Source: a candidate division KSB1 bacterium
GTDB lineage: Bacteria; Zhuqueibacterota; Zhuqueibacteria; Thermofontimicrobiales; Thermofontimicrobiaceae
Length of the DNA: 56,008 nucleotides
NCBI GenBank assembly: GCA_034506395.1
Contig: JAPDPQ010000033.1
Location: 1-56,008 of the forward strand
Reading direction: 5' to 3'
Shown: piece after piece, positions 41,843-50,619 of the stretch
How positions within the stretch are numbered: the first letter of the stretch is position 1
Layout of the letters: each line of letters starts with the position of its first letter
Position numbers and translations under genes: made by a program
The notes under the pieces: generated by a model
Database searches by the model: none
The model's input: the letters and a program-made list of their open reading frames with translations, nothing else
Told to the model about the DNA's origin: nothing

Positions 41843-43417
41843 ATGAAAATCTTCGTCATCTGGATTATTATCATCGGCGTGATCGTCGCTATTTATCTAC
41901 GGCGACTTTATCGACGCTCAGCGCGCGGATTTCGCTTTCAAGTGAAACTGACGCTGGTCTTCTTCCTGTTGGTGCTTGTTCCAGCCATTCCCCTCACTTT
42001 TTTCATTAGCGATTTTTTGACCCGAGGAGTTCAACTGTTTCCGCTCCCAGGTACAGAGCATTCGCTGGCACAAGCATTGGACATCATCAAATATCAGCTT
42101 GAACAACGAGGCAAATCCTTTCTCATCGCTCATTCTGATGACAGCTTTATAACTGAGAATTTGCTCGAGAAATATGGGATGCTTTATTACGCCCAGGTTC
42201 AATGGATTGGGCACCCCCCCCAGCTCTTCAATCTGGTCGGGCCAGCCATTCATCATTATCAGCAGAGCCCTCTCAATCAGAAAAGCGAACAAATCTTCTC
42301 AATAGCGAGCGGCGAAATCAGCAGCAACCTCTATTTTTCGTCAAACCAAACGATATGCGAAGTCTATCAATTGGCCGATTCAGGAATGATTCGCGTGATT
42401 GCGTTTCCGGTGGACTCGATGGTGGTGGCGGCCAAAGAAAATATCACAGAATCGCTGCGGTTACACGATTCGTTGTCATTATTTAAGGAGACGCTCGTTG
42501 AAGGACAAATCATCTGGGGATTGGCGACGATATACATCATGATTTTGACGTTATTAGCCGTGTTCACGGCGAAACGGCTGTCTCAGGGAATTAGCCAGCC
42601 GATCCGCGCCTTGGTAGATGGGATGCAGCGTATTGCGGCTGGAGATCTCACGCATCAGGTCCACGCTCGTGCGAACGATGAAATCAAGTTCTTGATCGAC
42701 GCCTTTAATCAGATGACGGTTGATTTAAAGAACAGTCAAACGAAATTAGTAGAGGCCGAACGGCTGGCTGCCTGGCAAGGGATTGCCCGACGCGTATCCC
42801 ATGAAATCAAAAATATGCTGACACCGATTCAATTATCGTTGCGCCGACTTGCGGGACCGATCGATAGCGAAGCCCCATCGCCAAAAGATCGGGCTCTGGC
42901 AACGATCGATGAGGAACTCGCTTCCTTACATCGTTTGGCTGAAGCTTTTAGCGAATTCGCTCAGATGCCTCCAGCTCACCCCCAACTCGATGACATCAAC
43001 GACATCATCGGTAATTTGGTCAAATTAATTGAAGGAGAACCAAATGGGATGCGGATCAAGCTATCGCTCGATGAAACTTGTCCGAAAATTCTTTTAGATC
43101 GCCAGCAAATTCGCCGCGCGCTCCACAATTTGATCAAGAACAGTATCGAAGCCAGCAAGGTCGGCAGTGAGATCATCATCGAAACCCATCACATCGCTGC
43201 TGGTGGCTATAGCGTTAAAATCGTAATCAAAGACCATGGAACGGGAATCCCACCCGAGATGCAAAACCGCATCTTTGAACCCTATTTCACCACTAAGCCG
43301 CGCGGCATGGGCTTAGGACTGTCGATTGTCAAGAGAATTATCGAAGACCATCATGGTCATATTGAAATCACCAGCATCCAAGGCCAAGGAACCGAGGTAT
43401 CCGTTTATTTGCCTTAG
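41843..43417 (+). CDS. NtrY-like sensor histidine kinase
   Basis: The 524-residue membrane kinase has an N-terminal helix (IIIIGVIVAIYLRRL), a second (LVFFLLVLVPAIPLTFFI), an extracytoplasmic region of about 160 residues, a third helix (ATIYIMILTLLAVFTAKRL), a HAMP linker (about 245-300, QPIRALVDGMQRIAAGDLTH), the HisKA box RVSHEIKNMLTPIQLSLRRL with phospho-acceptor His 320, and a HATPase (N box NLIKNSIEAS, DHGTGIPPEMQNRIFEPYFTTK split as DHGTGI and FEPYFTTKPRGMGLGLSI). The NtrY-like H-box and HAMP-to-kinase arrangement suggest envelope sensing. Its cognate regulator is not in the immediate operon. It is the last gene of the moxR unit. Confidence 0.92.
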   Translation: MKIFVIWIIIIGVIVAIYLRRLYRRSARGFRFQVKLTLVFFLLVLVPAIPLTFFISDFLTRGVQLFPLPGTEHSLAQALDIIKYQLEQRGKSFLIAHSDDSFITENLLEKYGMLYYAQVQWIGHPPQLFNLVGPAIHHYQQSPLNQKSEQIFSIASGEISSNLYFSSNQTICEVYQLADSGMIRVIAFPVDSMVVAAKENITESLRLHDSLSLFKETLVEGQIIWGLATIYIMILTLLAVFTAKRLSQGISQPIRALVDGMQRIAAGDLTHQVHARANDEIKFLIDAFNQMTVDLKNSQTKLVEAERLAAWQGIARRVSHEIKNMLTPIQLSLRRLAGPIDSEAPSPKDRALATIDEELASLHRLAEAFSEFAQMPPAHPQLDDINDIIGNLVKLIEGEPNGMRIKLSLDETCPKILLDRQQIRRALHNLIKNSIEASKVGSEIIIETHHIAAGGYSVKIVIKDHGTGIPPEMQNRIFEPYFTTKPRGMGLGLSIVKRIIEDHHGHIEITSIQGQGTEVSVYLP

Positions 43418-43486
43418 TGGTCGATTTTCGATCGTTTTTCATTGAAAAAAATCCAATGATAGGCTTGGGTTCTATGTGTCCGCATT

Positions 43487-44764
43487 TTATTTTCTGGCCC
43501 CTCCAAAGTATTGAACCTGATCTAAAAAGCCCCGACTGCAAACCCGATTATTGAATGTCATGAAATAGATCAAATCTAAATCAGGCACTTCCGTTCCCGT
43601 CCAGTTTCCAAACTCCTTTTCCAAACGCTGATTCACGAAAATGTTATAGTTCTTTTTATAACAATCAAATGCCAAACGGATGTGATACCAGGTATTGTTT
43701 TTTATTTCGCAAATCGGCTGCCAATTATAATTTGCATCATAATACTGAAGCAGACCATTCCGAATCGACAATTGTGGACCCAATCGCTCATTTCGTGCTT
43801 GCTGGGAATACATTCTCAGACCTATTACATCATGCTCCGAGCTAATCATCCAACAAAATTCCAAAATTCCAACTGCTCGAGCGGGTAATCGGCTGGCAAG
43901 AAAACAGCTACCTAACTCTGTTGTGTCGATGAAACAGACGCTCTTGCCGCCTGAATTATAAGCAACCGAATCACTAATAAACAGCAACGCCCCAGATTTA
44001 TTGATCGTCCATTTTTGAAGATCTGGATTCCCTCCAGCAGGATAGTTGTCAAAATTATCACCAAAAAGCTGCGTCGCCGATTCAGTCGTAAAATTCCATG
44101 TTGGGCCGTTGGCAATGGCGCCATAATGATCCTTTGCAATGATTTTCCAATAATATTTTGTGCTGAACTCCAAACCGCCCAATAAAAAAGAAGTATCTGG
44201 ATAATTTGTAATTAATACCTGATTGGCCTCTTGCGATTTTCCCAGATAGATATCGTAACTCACTATACTGAAGCTATCTGGGTCTCCACCACGCCACCTC
44301 AAGAAACAGCCATCGAGAGCAACTCCAGTAGCTCCATTCCCTGGCTGCGGTTGGCTCGGTACACTGGGAGAATGGTTATTGTTAAACCTGGTTCGAAAAT
44401 TCCAGATTTCACTGCGACTGCTATCTCCCTTTTGATTGCGTGCGACGATATACCAGTAGTATTGTGTGTTGTAGGCTAAAGATTGATATTGAAAGCTAGT
44501 ATCAATCAATCCCGAAGCGATCAATTCCATTTTTGTCGTTGACACTCCCAAATAAACACTATAATGTAATTGATCCCTATTCATTAAATCGGCGTTGCTC
44601 CAGAGAAATGTCAAATTGATGGGAACATCGCTTGAATTATTTGTTGGATAAACAGGTTTCGGAACTCCGAGACTTCCATCATCCGGTTGATTTGGGACGT
44701 AGTTTTGGCAGTGCACGGCTACTAACATCAAAAGGAATATGGATAATACCGAATGAGCTCTCAT
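43487..44764 (-). CDS. Secreted protein with two fibronectin-type-III-like repeats and a lectin-like C-terminal domain
   Basis: The 425-residue product starts with a signal sequence (LSIFLLMLVAVHC) whose Cys could be a lipobox, although HC is unusual. Two FN3-like repeats follow (about 35-125: NLTFLWSNADLMNRD and YNTQYYWYIVARNQKGD; about 130-225: LRWRGGDPDSFSIVSYDIYL, STKYYWKIIAKDHYGA). The C-terminal 200 residues (LFGDNFDNYPAGGNPDLQKW, IRLAFDCYKKNYNIFVN) read as a concanavalin A-like beta-sandwich. A role in carbohydrate or surface binding is likely. GAGGTG lies 5 bases before the ATG. It is convergent with the kinase gene and is not linked to a clear operon. Confidence 0.8.
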   Translation of the reverse strand: MRAHSVLSIFLLMLVAVHCQNYVPNQPDDGSLGVPKPVYPTNNSSDVPINLTFLWSNADLMNRDQLHYSVYLGVSTTKMELIASGLIDTSFQYQSLAYNTQYYWYIVARNQKGDSSRSEIWNFRTRFNNNHSPSVPSQPQPGNGATGVALDGCFLRWRGGDPDSFSIVSYDIYLGKSQEANQVLITNYPDTSFLLGGLEFSTKYYWKIIAKDHYGAIANGPTWNFTTESATQLFGDNFDNYPAGGNPDLQKWTINKSGALLFISDSVAYNSGGKSVCFIDTTELGSCFLASRLPARAVGILEFCWMISSEHDVIGLRMYSQQARNERLGPQLSIRNGLLQYYDANYNWQPICEIKNNTWYHIRLAFDCYKKNYNIFVNQRLEKEFGNWTGTEVPDLDLIYFMTFNNRVCSRGFLDQVQYFGGARK

Positions 44765-45169
44765 TTGGGCACCTCGCTGCTATTCTCAGATCAACTTTTT
44801 CATGCTTCCAAATCATCCGAGGCAATTTCAGATCACTATGGACATCGCTTTTCAACCTCGAACGAAGTTTCCGCTCCCATTAGCTTGCAAATTCAATGCC
44901 CTTTATCCAAGCCTCATTTATTCAAATTATTTGTGATTTGCAGGTCTAAAATGTTAATAGCTCAAACCAAGGTTTAACATATCAGCGAAATCTTCCAACG
45001 CTTAAATTTAGAGGTAAATGATGATGATCAAAAAGAGGGGATAATTTTTTAAAATTTGGAAATTACTCAGGCAAGAAGATTAGAGAGAAAGAAAAATAAG
45101 ATATATTAATCAAGCTAATAAATTGGGTCTCGCCCTTCGAATAGTTTCCACCTACCAGCTTATCAATGA
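44765..45169. other. Gene-free spacer between two secreted-protein genes
   Basis: No supportable gene is visible. Short plus-strand frames here lack ribosome sites. A purine-rich low-complexity patch (GAAGATTAGAGAGAAAGAAAAATAAG region) lies at about 45075-45105. I see no clear promoter for the minus-strand gene at 44764. Confidence 0.5.
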
Positions 45170-45595
45170 TTAGCGAAAGAGCGCTTTAATGCTGCCCCAA
45201 GTATATCGAGCACCTGAGATGGAGGGAGTTACCGCCACGATTTGTGAATAAACCGACTCTGAGTTGTCTTCATTAATAATGGTCAACCGGTAATAAAAAG
45301 TTCGATCCATTTCCGATTTAAATACAGTTTTATCCTCGTAGCTATAATCCTTTCGCGCTGTTGAGGTTCCGGCGCCCTTAACGAAAGCGATCTTTTTAAA
45401 GTCAGTCCTATTGAGGCTCCGATCAATCTGAAAGCCTTTACAATTGGTTTCGTTTAAGGTTGACCAATATAAAGTAACTTTTCCATGACCAGGCTCGCCG
45501 CGGAAATCGACGATCACTGCTGCAGCATAAAGCATAAGCCAACCGAAAACCGAGATGGCCGCTGAAAATGCAATAGATATGAATTTCGTTTTCAT
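45170..45595 (-). CDS. Small secreted FN3/T9SS-type beta-sandwich protein
   Basis: The 141-residue product has a signal sequence (FSAAISVFGWLMLYAAAV) followed by one FN3-like domain: YWSTLNETNCKGFQIDRSLN, YEDKTVFKSEMDRTFYYRL and YSQIVAV. This pattern (E-x-N-x2-G-F-x-I-x-R) is common near the C-termini of surface proteins in FCB bacteria. Here it is the whole mature protein. It ends with SIKALFR. Function is unknown; it may be a small surface or matrix component. It lies between a larger FN3 protein and the divergent rpoD. Confidence 0.7.
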   Translation of the reverse strand: MKTKFISIAFSAAISVFGWLMLYAAAVIVDFRGEPGHGKVTLYWSTLNETNCKGFQIDRSLNRTDFKKIAFVKGAGTSTARKDYSYEDKTVFKSEMDRTFYYRLTIINEDNSESVYSQIVAVTPSISGARYTWGSIKALFR

Positions 45596-45692
45596 CTTTC
45601 CCCATTTTTATTTCATTCAAGGCATCTGCAAATTTTAATATAACCATTTATTTGAAAAAGTCAAGAAGATTTTTTTAAATTTTAAAATCATA

Positions 45693-45721
45693 TTGACAAA
45701 AAAAGTAAAAATGAGTATATT
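45693..45721 (+). promoter_or_regulatory. Predicted promoter of rpoD
   Basis: TTGACA (45693-45698), 17 bp, TATATT (45716-45721), 33 bp before the rpoD start. It is one of the best sigma-70 consensus matches in the window, suggesting that the sigma factor supports its own transcription. Confidence 0.65.
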
Positions 45722-45754
45722 CAGCCACCAAAGAATGTCAATCTGAGGGGGTAG

Positions 45755-46612
45755 ATGGCCAAAACAATGAGAAATACTGCGCTTCGATCTGAACATTCCC
45801 TCGACCAGTATCTGCAAGAAATCAGTGAAGTCCCATTGCTTACCCATGAAGAGGAAATTGAGCTCGCCAGGCGTATCAAGCAAGGGGATGAGGCCTCATT
45901 GGAGAAACTGACCAAGGCCAACCTGCGCTTTGTGGTCAGTGTAGCCAAGCAGTACCAAAACCAGGGCCTTTCGCTGGGAGACCTGATCAACGAGGGAAAC
46001 CTCGGACTCATCAAGGCCGCCAATCGCTTCGACGAAACGCGAGGATTCAAATTTATCTCTTATGCCGTCTGGTGGATCCGGCAATCGATTTTGCAGGCTT
46101 TGGCAGAACAATCGCGAATTGTGCGTCTTCCGCTGAACCGAGTGGGAACCATGAATAAAATCGGCAAAGCGTTCGGCGCTTTAGAGCAAGAATTTGAACG
46201 AGAGCCATCCCCAGAAGAAATCGCCGAGGTGTTGGATCTCAGTGATTTTGAAGTTTCAGAGACCATCCAAAAATCTAGTAAGCATCTTTCGCTGGACGCC
46301 CCGTTCAGCGAAGAGGAAGAGAATAGCTTGCTCGATATCTTGGAAAATCAAGATCAGCCTGCTCCAGACAACACACTCATGAAAGAATCGCTTAAAATAG
46401 AGCTCGAACGAGCCCTCTCAACCCTGAACCCCAGAGAGGCAGAAGTGGTTCGACTCTATTTTGGATTGGGGCTTGAAACACCATTAACCTTGGAAGAAAT
46501 CGGAGAAAAATTTCAACTGACACGAGAAAGAGTACGCCAAATTAAAGAAAAGGCATTGCGCCGATTGCGTCATGTCTCACGAAGCAAGCCCTTGCGAGGT
46601 TTTCTTGGCTAA
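45755..46612 (+). CDS. rpoD: Primary RNA polymerase sigma factor, RpoD/SigA family (short form)
   Basis: The 285-residue sigma-70 protein lacks the long N-terminal region 1.1 of proteobacterial RpoD, as in Bacteroidota and relatives. Region 1.2 is visible ([19 protein letters not shown]), region 2 ([46 protein letters not shown], the -10-recognition helix), region 3 ([20 protein letters not shown]), and region 4 ([20 protein letters not shown], -35-recognition helix). The ribosome site GAGGGGG is 3 bases upstream. Its DNA-binding regions agree with the TTGACA and TATAAT-like promoters found here. It appears to be a single-gene unit. Confidence 0.95.
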   Translation: MAKTMRNTALRSEHSLDQYLQEISEVPLLTHEEEIELARRIKQGDEASLEKLTKANLRFVVSVAKQYQNQGLSLGDLINEGNLGLIKAANRFDETRGFKFISYAVWWIRQSILQALAEQSRIVRLPLNRVGTMNKIGKAFGALEQEFEREPSPEEIAEVLDLSDFEVSETIQKSSKHLSLDAPFSEEEENSLLDILENQDQPAPDNTLMKESLKIELERALSTLNPREAEVVRLYFGLGLETPLTLEEIGEKFQLTRERVRQIKEKALRRLRHVSRSKPLRGFLG

Positions 46613-46722
46613 GGATCTTCTCTTTTTTAATCGATCACTTCGCTCTTTTTCAGCTTTAATCTAACCACTGGACTATTCAGTTTCTTTCTTGAGAGTCCAC
46701 TGCTCATTTTGCCGAACATTAC

Positions 46723-46911
46723 TCAGGACTCGCGATGATCTAATGTCCCTTGCAAAACAATCCGATATTCTCCAGTTGTCCGATTGAAACCTGCTACTAT
46801 TGCACGATACTTTCCAGAGCTATCTAAAATCGATTTCAATTGTCGTTTTAATGACGAATGCGAGAGCTTCGCATTTTTGATGACTTCCAAATCGCGAACA
46901 TCAACCTTCAT
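46723..46911 (-). CDS. Small protein of unknown function, paralogue A
   Basis: The 62-residue product has GAGGTGA 8 bases upstream of the ATG, which supports translation. It is not of a family I recognise. Its C-terminal 43 residues align without gaps to the neighbour at 47041, sharing LK-x3-K-x-IL and TG-x-Y-x-I-x-L-x-G-x-L near the end (here TTGEYRIVLQGTLDHR). The pattern suggests a helix followed by a beta-hairpin, like a tiny DNA- or protein-binding domain. The gene lies tail-to-tail with rpoD. Confidence 0.6.
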   Translation of the reverse strand: MKVDVRDLEVIKNAKLSHSSLKRQLKSILDSSGKYRAIVAGFNRTTGEYRIVLQGTLDHRES

Positions 46912-47040
46912 TATGAATTCACCTCATGAGATTATTTCACAGAAACGATCTTAGTGAAAATTGCGTTTTCAAAAGCATCTTATTTTTTGAAATTAATCTT
47001 TAATGACGAAAGGATATTATGGATATTAAAGCATCCGCAC

Positions 47041-47244
47041 TCAGTTTTGACAACAGGTTCTCTGATCTTTCAATTTCCCGTAAAGTGTGATTTGATAATG
47101 TCCAGTAACGAGATCCAGATTGATCTCATCGATTGTGCATTTTTCAGTGGTTCGCAAAATATTTTTGATCTTTTGTTTAAGTATGATCGAGGAAGGGGGT
47201 AAATATTCGATCCATTCAAAATCCTGGGTATTAAATTTGTTCAT
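47041..47244 (-). CDS. Small protein of unknown function, paralogue B
   Basis: The product has 67 residues from the ATG at 47244 (AAAGGAG lies 13 bases upstream, a long spacing; a TTG at 47274 is the alternative). It is related to the gene at 46723 across the C-terminal section (LKQKIKNILRTTEKCTIDEI, then VTGHYQITLYGKLKDQ). It shares no recognised domain. The pair lies on the same strand, 129 bp apart, and probably forms one small transcription unit reading towards rpoD. Retention of two diverged copies suggests function. Confidence 0.58.
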   Translation of the reverse strand: MNKFNTQDFEWIEYLPPSSIILKQKIKNILRTTEKCTIDEINLDLVTGHYQITLYGKLKDQRTCCQN

Positions 47245-47421
47245 AGGAAATCTTAGACTCCTTTCGCTGGTCAATTTTAAATCACTAATTGATTTTATCT
47301 TGATTTTTGCAATAATTATGCCATTGAATTACCATTTTGCAACTGATAAGAAAACCCTAAATAGCAAAAATTGAAGTATTCATTGCTTAGGCAAAATTAT
47401 CCCATAACGCATATTTTTTGC

Positions 47422-47450
47422 TTGACATTTAGCGGAATATTTGATAACTT
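47422..47450 (+). promoter_or_regulatory. Predicted promoter of the barrel-protein gene at 47483
   Basis: TTGACA (47422-47427), 17 bp, TAACTT (47445-47450), 32 bp before the start codon. The hexamers match the window's preferred promoter form. Confidence 0.6.
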
Positions 47451-47482
47451 AATCTGAAAAAAATTTATGGAGGAAACGGACA

Positions 47483-48115
47483 ATGAAAATTATCAAAATA
47501 TTCACCAGTTCATTAATGGTCGCGCTATTCATCTGGGGATCGGCACCAGTGTTCAGCCAACCCATGTCGGTCACGACACTCAAAGCAGGATTTTTTAATC
47601 CAAAAGCGAGCAAAGCAGGCTTTATTTTCGGAGGAAGCTATACCTGGGCCGTGGACCAGTCCGTAGATGTTGGCATTGCGGTGGATTATTTCAGAAAAAA
47701 TCATTCAGAAGATTCCACTATCGTCCAAGGGGATGAAACGCTACGAATCAAATATGTTGATTTAACAACGAATATCCTTCCAATATACGGAATCATCAAT
47801 ATTAAATTCCCAGCTGGCATTGGCATGGATTATTTCATCAGTGGCGGAGTGGGCTACGAAATGTTATTTCGCAAAGAACAGACCTATGGTCCTAACAGTA
47901 GCAAAAATTCTCGGTATTACAGCGGTTTTAAGTGGCTGATATCCGCAGGACTCATGTATCGAATCGGTTATCGCTCCTCATTTATTGCTGAAGCATTCTA
48001 TGATGGGACGATTGTAAGCCGTGAAAAGAAAGACGAACCCACAGGTCTGGCTAGATATGAGGTCGATCTCTCTGGATTTGGAATCCGCGCTGGAATTCGG
48101 ATGGGATTTCAATAA
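47483..48115 (+). CDS. Small outer-membrane beta-barrel protein
   Basis: The 210-residue product has a signal peptide (IFTSSLMVALFIWGS, cleavage near VFSQ-PM). The mature part alternates short amphipathic strands (AGFIFGGSYTWAVDQSVDVG, IGMDYFISGGVGYEMLF, WLISAGLMYRIGYRSSFIAE, GFGIRAGIRMGFQ) and ends with an aromatic pair FQ, typical of small OmpA/OmpW-like barrels. Its own promoter and ribosome site (GGAGG) are clear. The function cannot be read; it could be a porin-like or lipid-binding barrel. The next gene is 111 bp downstream and may be co-transcribed. Confidence 0.78.
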   Translation: MKIIKIFTSSLMVALFIWGSAPVFSQPMSVTTLKAGFFNPKASKAGFIFGGSYTWAVDQSVDVGIAVDYFRKNHSEDSTIVQGDETLRIKYVDLTTNILPIYGIINIKFPAGIGMDYFISGGVGYEMLFRKEQTYGPNSSKNSRYYSGFKWLISAGLMYRIGYRSSFIAEAFYDGTIVSREKKDEPTGLARYEVDLSGFGIRAGIRMGFQ

Positions 48116-48226
48116 AATTTCTTGCGAGGCTTGTGTTGAGGTAGCGGTTAATTAACATCCTATCTGCATACCTTTCCATTTAGCGACTTAACTCTTTGTG
48201 ACATTAAGTGATCTGCAAGCGAAACG

Positions 48227-49057
48227 ATGAATTATTATCAACAAGGACAAATCTCATTCAGGCCAGGCGGAGTTTATTTTACCCCAGCGGTCCGGATCTT
48301 GATGATTTCGAATACAGTTATTTTTTTGATTCAAAGCATAGTGGGAAGATGGATCATCGACTGGTTTGGATTGCATCCCTCCGAGGTGTTTGCCCAGTTG
48401 CATTTATGGCAATTTGTAACTTACTTATTTCTTCACGGCGATTTTATTCATCTTCTGCTCAATATGTTTATTCTTTGGATGATTGGGGGCGAAGTGGAGC
48501 GAAGATGGGGCCTAAAAGAATTTTTCAAGTACTATTTTATTTGTGGTGTTGGAGCTGGCTTTTTTCACCTGATATTTAATTATAATTCGTCTGTTCCAGT
48601 TGTCGGTGCTTCGGGTGCCATCTACGGTATTTTGGTGGCCTTCGCGATGATTTATCCCGATCGCATGATGATCCTCTTCCCTTTTCCTGTTCCGCTTAAA
48701 GCAAAATACTTAGCGATGATTTTCGTTTTGATAGAAATCACCTTTGGCCTACTTGGACAAAGCGGGGTCGCCCATTTTGCACACCTTGGTGGGATGCTCG
48801 TGGGCTTCTTATATCTGAAATTCGGTTGGAAAATTGCTCTATCCTGGGCTGATTATATTCAAAAGAGACGACTAAATCAAGAACTGCGCCATAGAATGCA
48901 AAAGCAGCAGAAGATCTTGAAACTTAGAGCTGAAGTCGATTCGATTCTTGATAAAATTAACGAAGTCGGATATGATAACTTAACTGAGAAAGAGAAGAAA
49001 CTTTTAAAAGAAGCCAGCATTTCTCTTGCTCATGAAACCGATAATTTTGAGTTTTGA
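48227..49057 (+). CDS. Rhomboid-family intramembrane serine protease
   Basis: The 276-residue polytopic protease cleaves within or near membrane-spanning helices. Six membrane helices are visible. The catalytic Ser 129 is in VVGASGAIYG, and the partner His 186 in VAHFAHLGGMLVG; WRHLFSH-type features appear as QFVTYLFLHGDFIHLLLNMF split as TYLFLHGDFIH. The tail (residues about 215-276, RRLNQELRHRMQ, DSILDKINEVGYDNLTEKE) is a helical domain often appended to rhomboids in FCB bacteria. No clear ribosome site precedes the ATG. The stop TGA shares one base with the ATG of the following amidase gene, so they are translationally coupled. Confidence 0.92.
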   Translation: MNYYQQGQISFRPGGVYFTPAVRILMISNTVIFLIQSIVGRWIIDWFGLHPSEVFAQLHLWQFVTYLFLHGDFIHLLLNMFILWMIGGEVERRWGLKEFFKYYFICGVGAGFFHLIFNYNSSVPVVGASGAIYGILVAFAMIYPDRMMILFPFPVPLKAKYLAMIFVLIEITFGLLGQSGVAHFAHLGGMLVGFLYLKFGWKIALSWADYIQKRRLNQELRHRMQKQQKILKLRAEVDSILDKINEVGYDNLTEKEKKLLKEASISLAHETDNFEF

Positions 49058-50568
49058 TGAGTAGACCAATGCTTGATCATCTTTTCCTCAAAATGCTCTT
49101 GTTCATTACTCTCTTATTGTTCTTTATTACCGTTGTCTTTGGACAGACATTTGTGGCGCAACTTACAACTGACCCCTATGCTCCCAATAAAATCAAAACG
49201 TTTACCAACAACAATCTGCAATATTTATCAGCCAATGACTTGGCACGGCTTCTCAATGCACAAAGCCATTTTGATGTTCAAAGTGGCAAATTCATTGTTC
49301 AGATTCAAAATCGCGTTCTAAAACTATGTGCCTTTAGTCCCTTTGTTCAATTGGACCAGAAAATCTATCAACTACCAGCCGAAATCGAATTGATCGACCA
49401 GAATTTTTATGCGCCACTCCCCTATTTCATCGAACTTTTTGATCAATTATTTCCTAATCGAATCCGCTATAATCAACTAAACAGCGAACTTGAGATCAAC
49501 CCTTTTAATGCCATAAATATCACCCAAATAACCATCGAAGAGAAAGCGAACGGAACATTAGTGTCCATTATGACCACGAGGCGCTTTTCGGAATCGGAGC
49601 TCAGCTTGAGAAGCGGACCGAATTTCATATATTTGGATATTTATGGAGGGAGAGTTGATTCTCTGGCGCTTTACGGAAAGTACAAAACTGGGTTGATCGC
49701 CGAGATCATCCCCAGCCAGGTGACGAATGAGTTAGCTCAAATCGGTTTTCGGCTGCGCCAAGACATTATCGAAAAAAGCCTATTGTTACAAAATCCGAAT
49801 CAAATTCTAATATCGCTAAAGACAAAGGTAGAACTGCCAAAAAATTCCAACAAAAATATTGATGTAGAAAAACGCAAATGGCTAATCGATCGAATTGTTA
49901 TCGATCCAGGTCACGGCGGCAGAGACCCAGGCGCTATAGGCAAATTGGGGACAAAGGAAAAAGACGTGGTTCTGGGGATCGCCCATCATCTCAAGGAGCT
50001 GCTAGAGGAGAATCTCGGAGTTGAAGTATTAATGACCCGCGAGGATGATCGTTTTGTTCCGTTAAATCAGCGCACGGAATTTGCGAATCGTCATCAAGCA
50101 AAATTATTCATTAGTATCCACGCCAATTCGAATCGGAATCGAAGGATCAATGGGGTAAGCACGTATTTCTTAGGACCTGAAAACACCGAAGAAGCAAGAG
50201 AAGTTGCAAGTCTTGAAAATTCCGTCATTAGTTTAGAGACCGAAAGCAAATATGCCGACCTATCCCAGGAAAAATACATTTTATCAGCAATCGCTCAAAA
50301 TGTATATAATATAGAAAGTCAGGATTTGGCCGCTATTGTTCAACGCGAAATTTCCCGGGAATGCAATCTTCAAGACCTTGGAGTAAAGCAGGCAGGATTT
50401 TATGTATTATGGGGAGCTTCGATGCCAAATATCCTGATTGAAACCGCTTTTATTTCAAATCCGGATGAAGAAAAACTGCTTCGAAGCAAATCCTTTCAAA
50501 AAAAGCAAGCACTTGCTATCTATCGTAGCATTAAGCAATTCAAGGAACGATATGAATCGCAGATATAA
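49057..50568 (+). CDS. N-acetylmuramoyl-L-alanine amidase with AMIN-like N-terminal region
   Basis: The 503-residue product cuts the amide bond between muramic acid and the stem peptide in peptidoglycan. A signal peptide (LFLKMLLFITLLLFFITVVF) is followed by about 95 residues of a copper-amine-oxidase-like domain and an AMIN-type beta domain (about 160-265, which targets the septum or wall). The Amidase_3 zinc ligands are His 286 in DPGHGGRDPGA, Glu 301 in GTKEKDVVL, His 355 in FISIHANSN; the catalytic Glu 462 lies in NILIETAFISNP. I use the ATG at 49057, sharing a base with the rhomboid stop. Coupling to a rhomboid suggests joint action in envelope maintenance. Confidence 0.94.
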   Translation: MSRPMLDHLFLKMLLFITLLLFFITVVFGQTFVAQLTTDPYAPNKIKTFTNNNLQYLSANDLARLLNAQSHFDVQSGKFIVQIQNRVLKLCAFSPFVQLDQKIYQLPAEIELIDQNFYAPLPYFIELFDQLFPNRIRYNQLNSELEINPFNAINITQITIEEKANGTLVSIMTTRRFSESELSLRSGPNFIYLDIYGGRVDSLALYGKYKTGLIAEIIPSQVTNELAQIGFRLRQDIIEKSLLLQNPNQILISLKTKVELPKNSNKNIDVEKRKWLIDRIVIDPGHGGRDPGAIGKLGTKEKDVVLGIAHHLKELLEENLGVEVLMTREDDRFVPLNQRTEFANRHQAKLFISIHANSNRNRRINGVSTYFLGPENTEEAREVASLENSVISLETESKYADLSQEKYILSAIAQNVYNIESQDLAAIVQREISRECNLQDLGVKQAGFYVLWGASMPNILIETAFISNPDEEKLLRSKSFQKKQALAIYRSIKQFKERYESQI

Positions 50569-50570
50569 AA

Positions 50571-50596
50571 AAGCCCCCAGTTTTCACCAGGGGCTT
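50571..50596 (-). terminator. Rho-independent terminator of the response regulator gene
   Basis: AAGCCCC (50571-50577) pairs with GGGGCTT (50590-50596). On the minus strand the stem is followed by a run of six T, so it terminates the regulator gene at 50620. On the plus strand no T-run follows, so it may stop the amidase transcript only weakly. Confidence 0.75.
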
Positions 50597-50619
50597 CGGA
50601 GGGAGGAAAAAATGAGATG

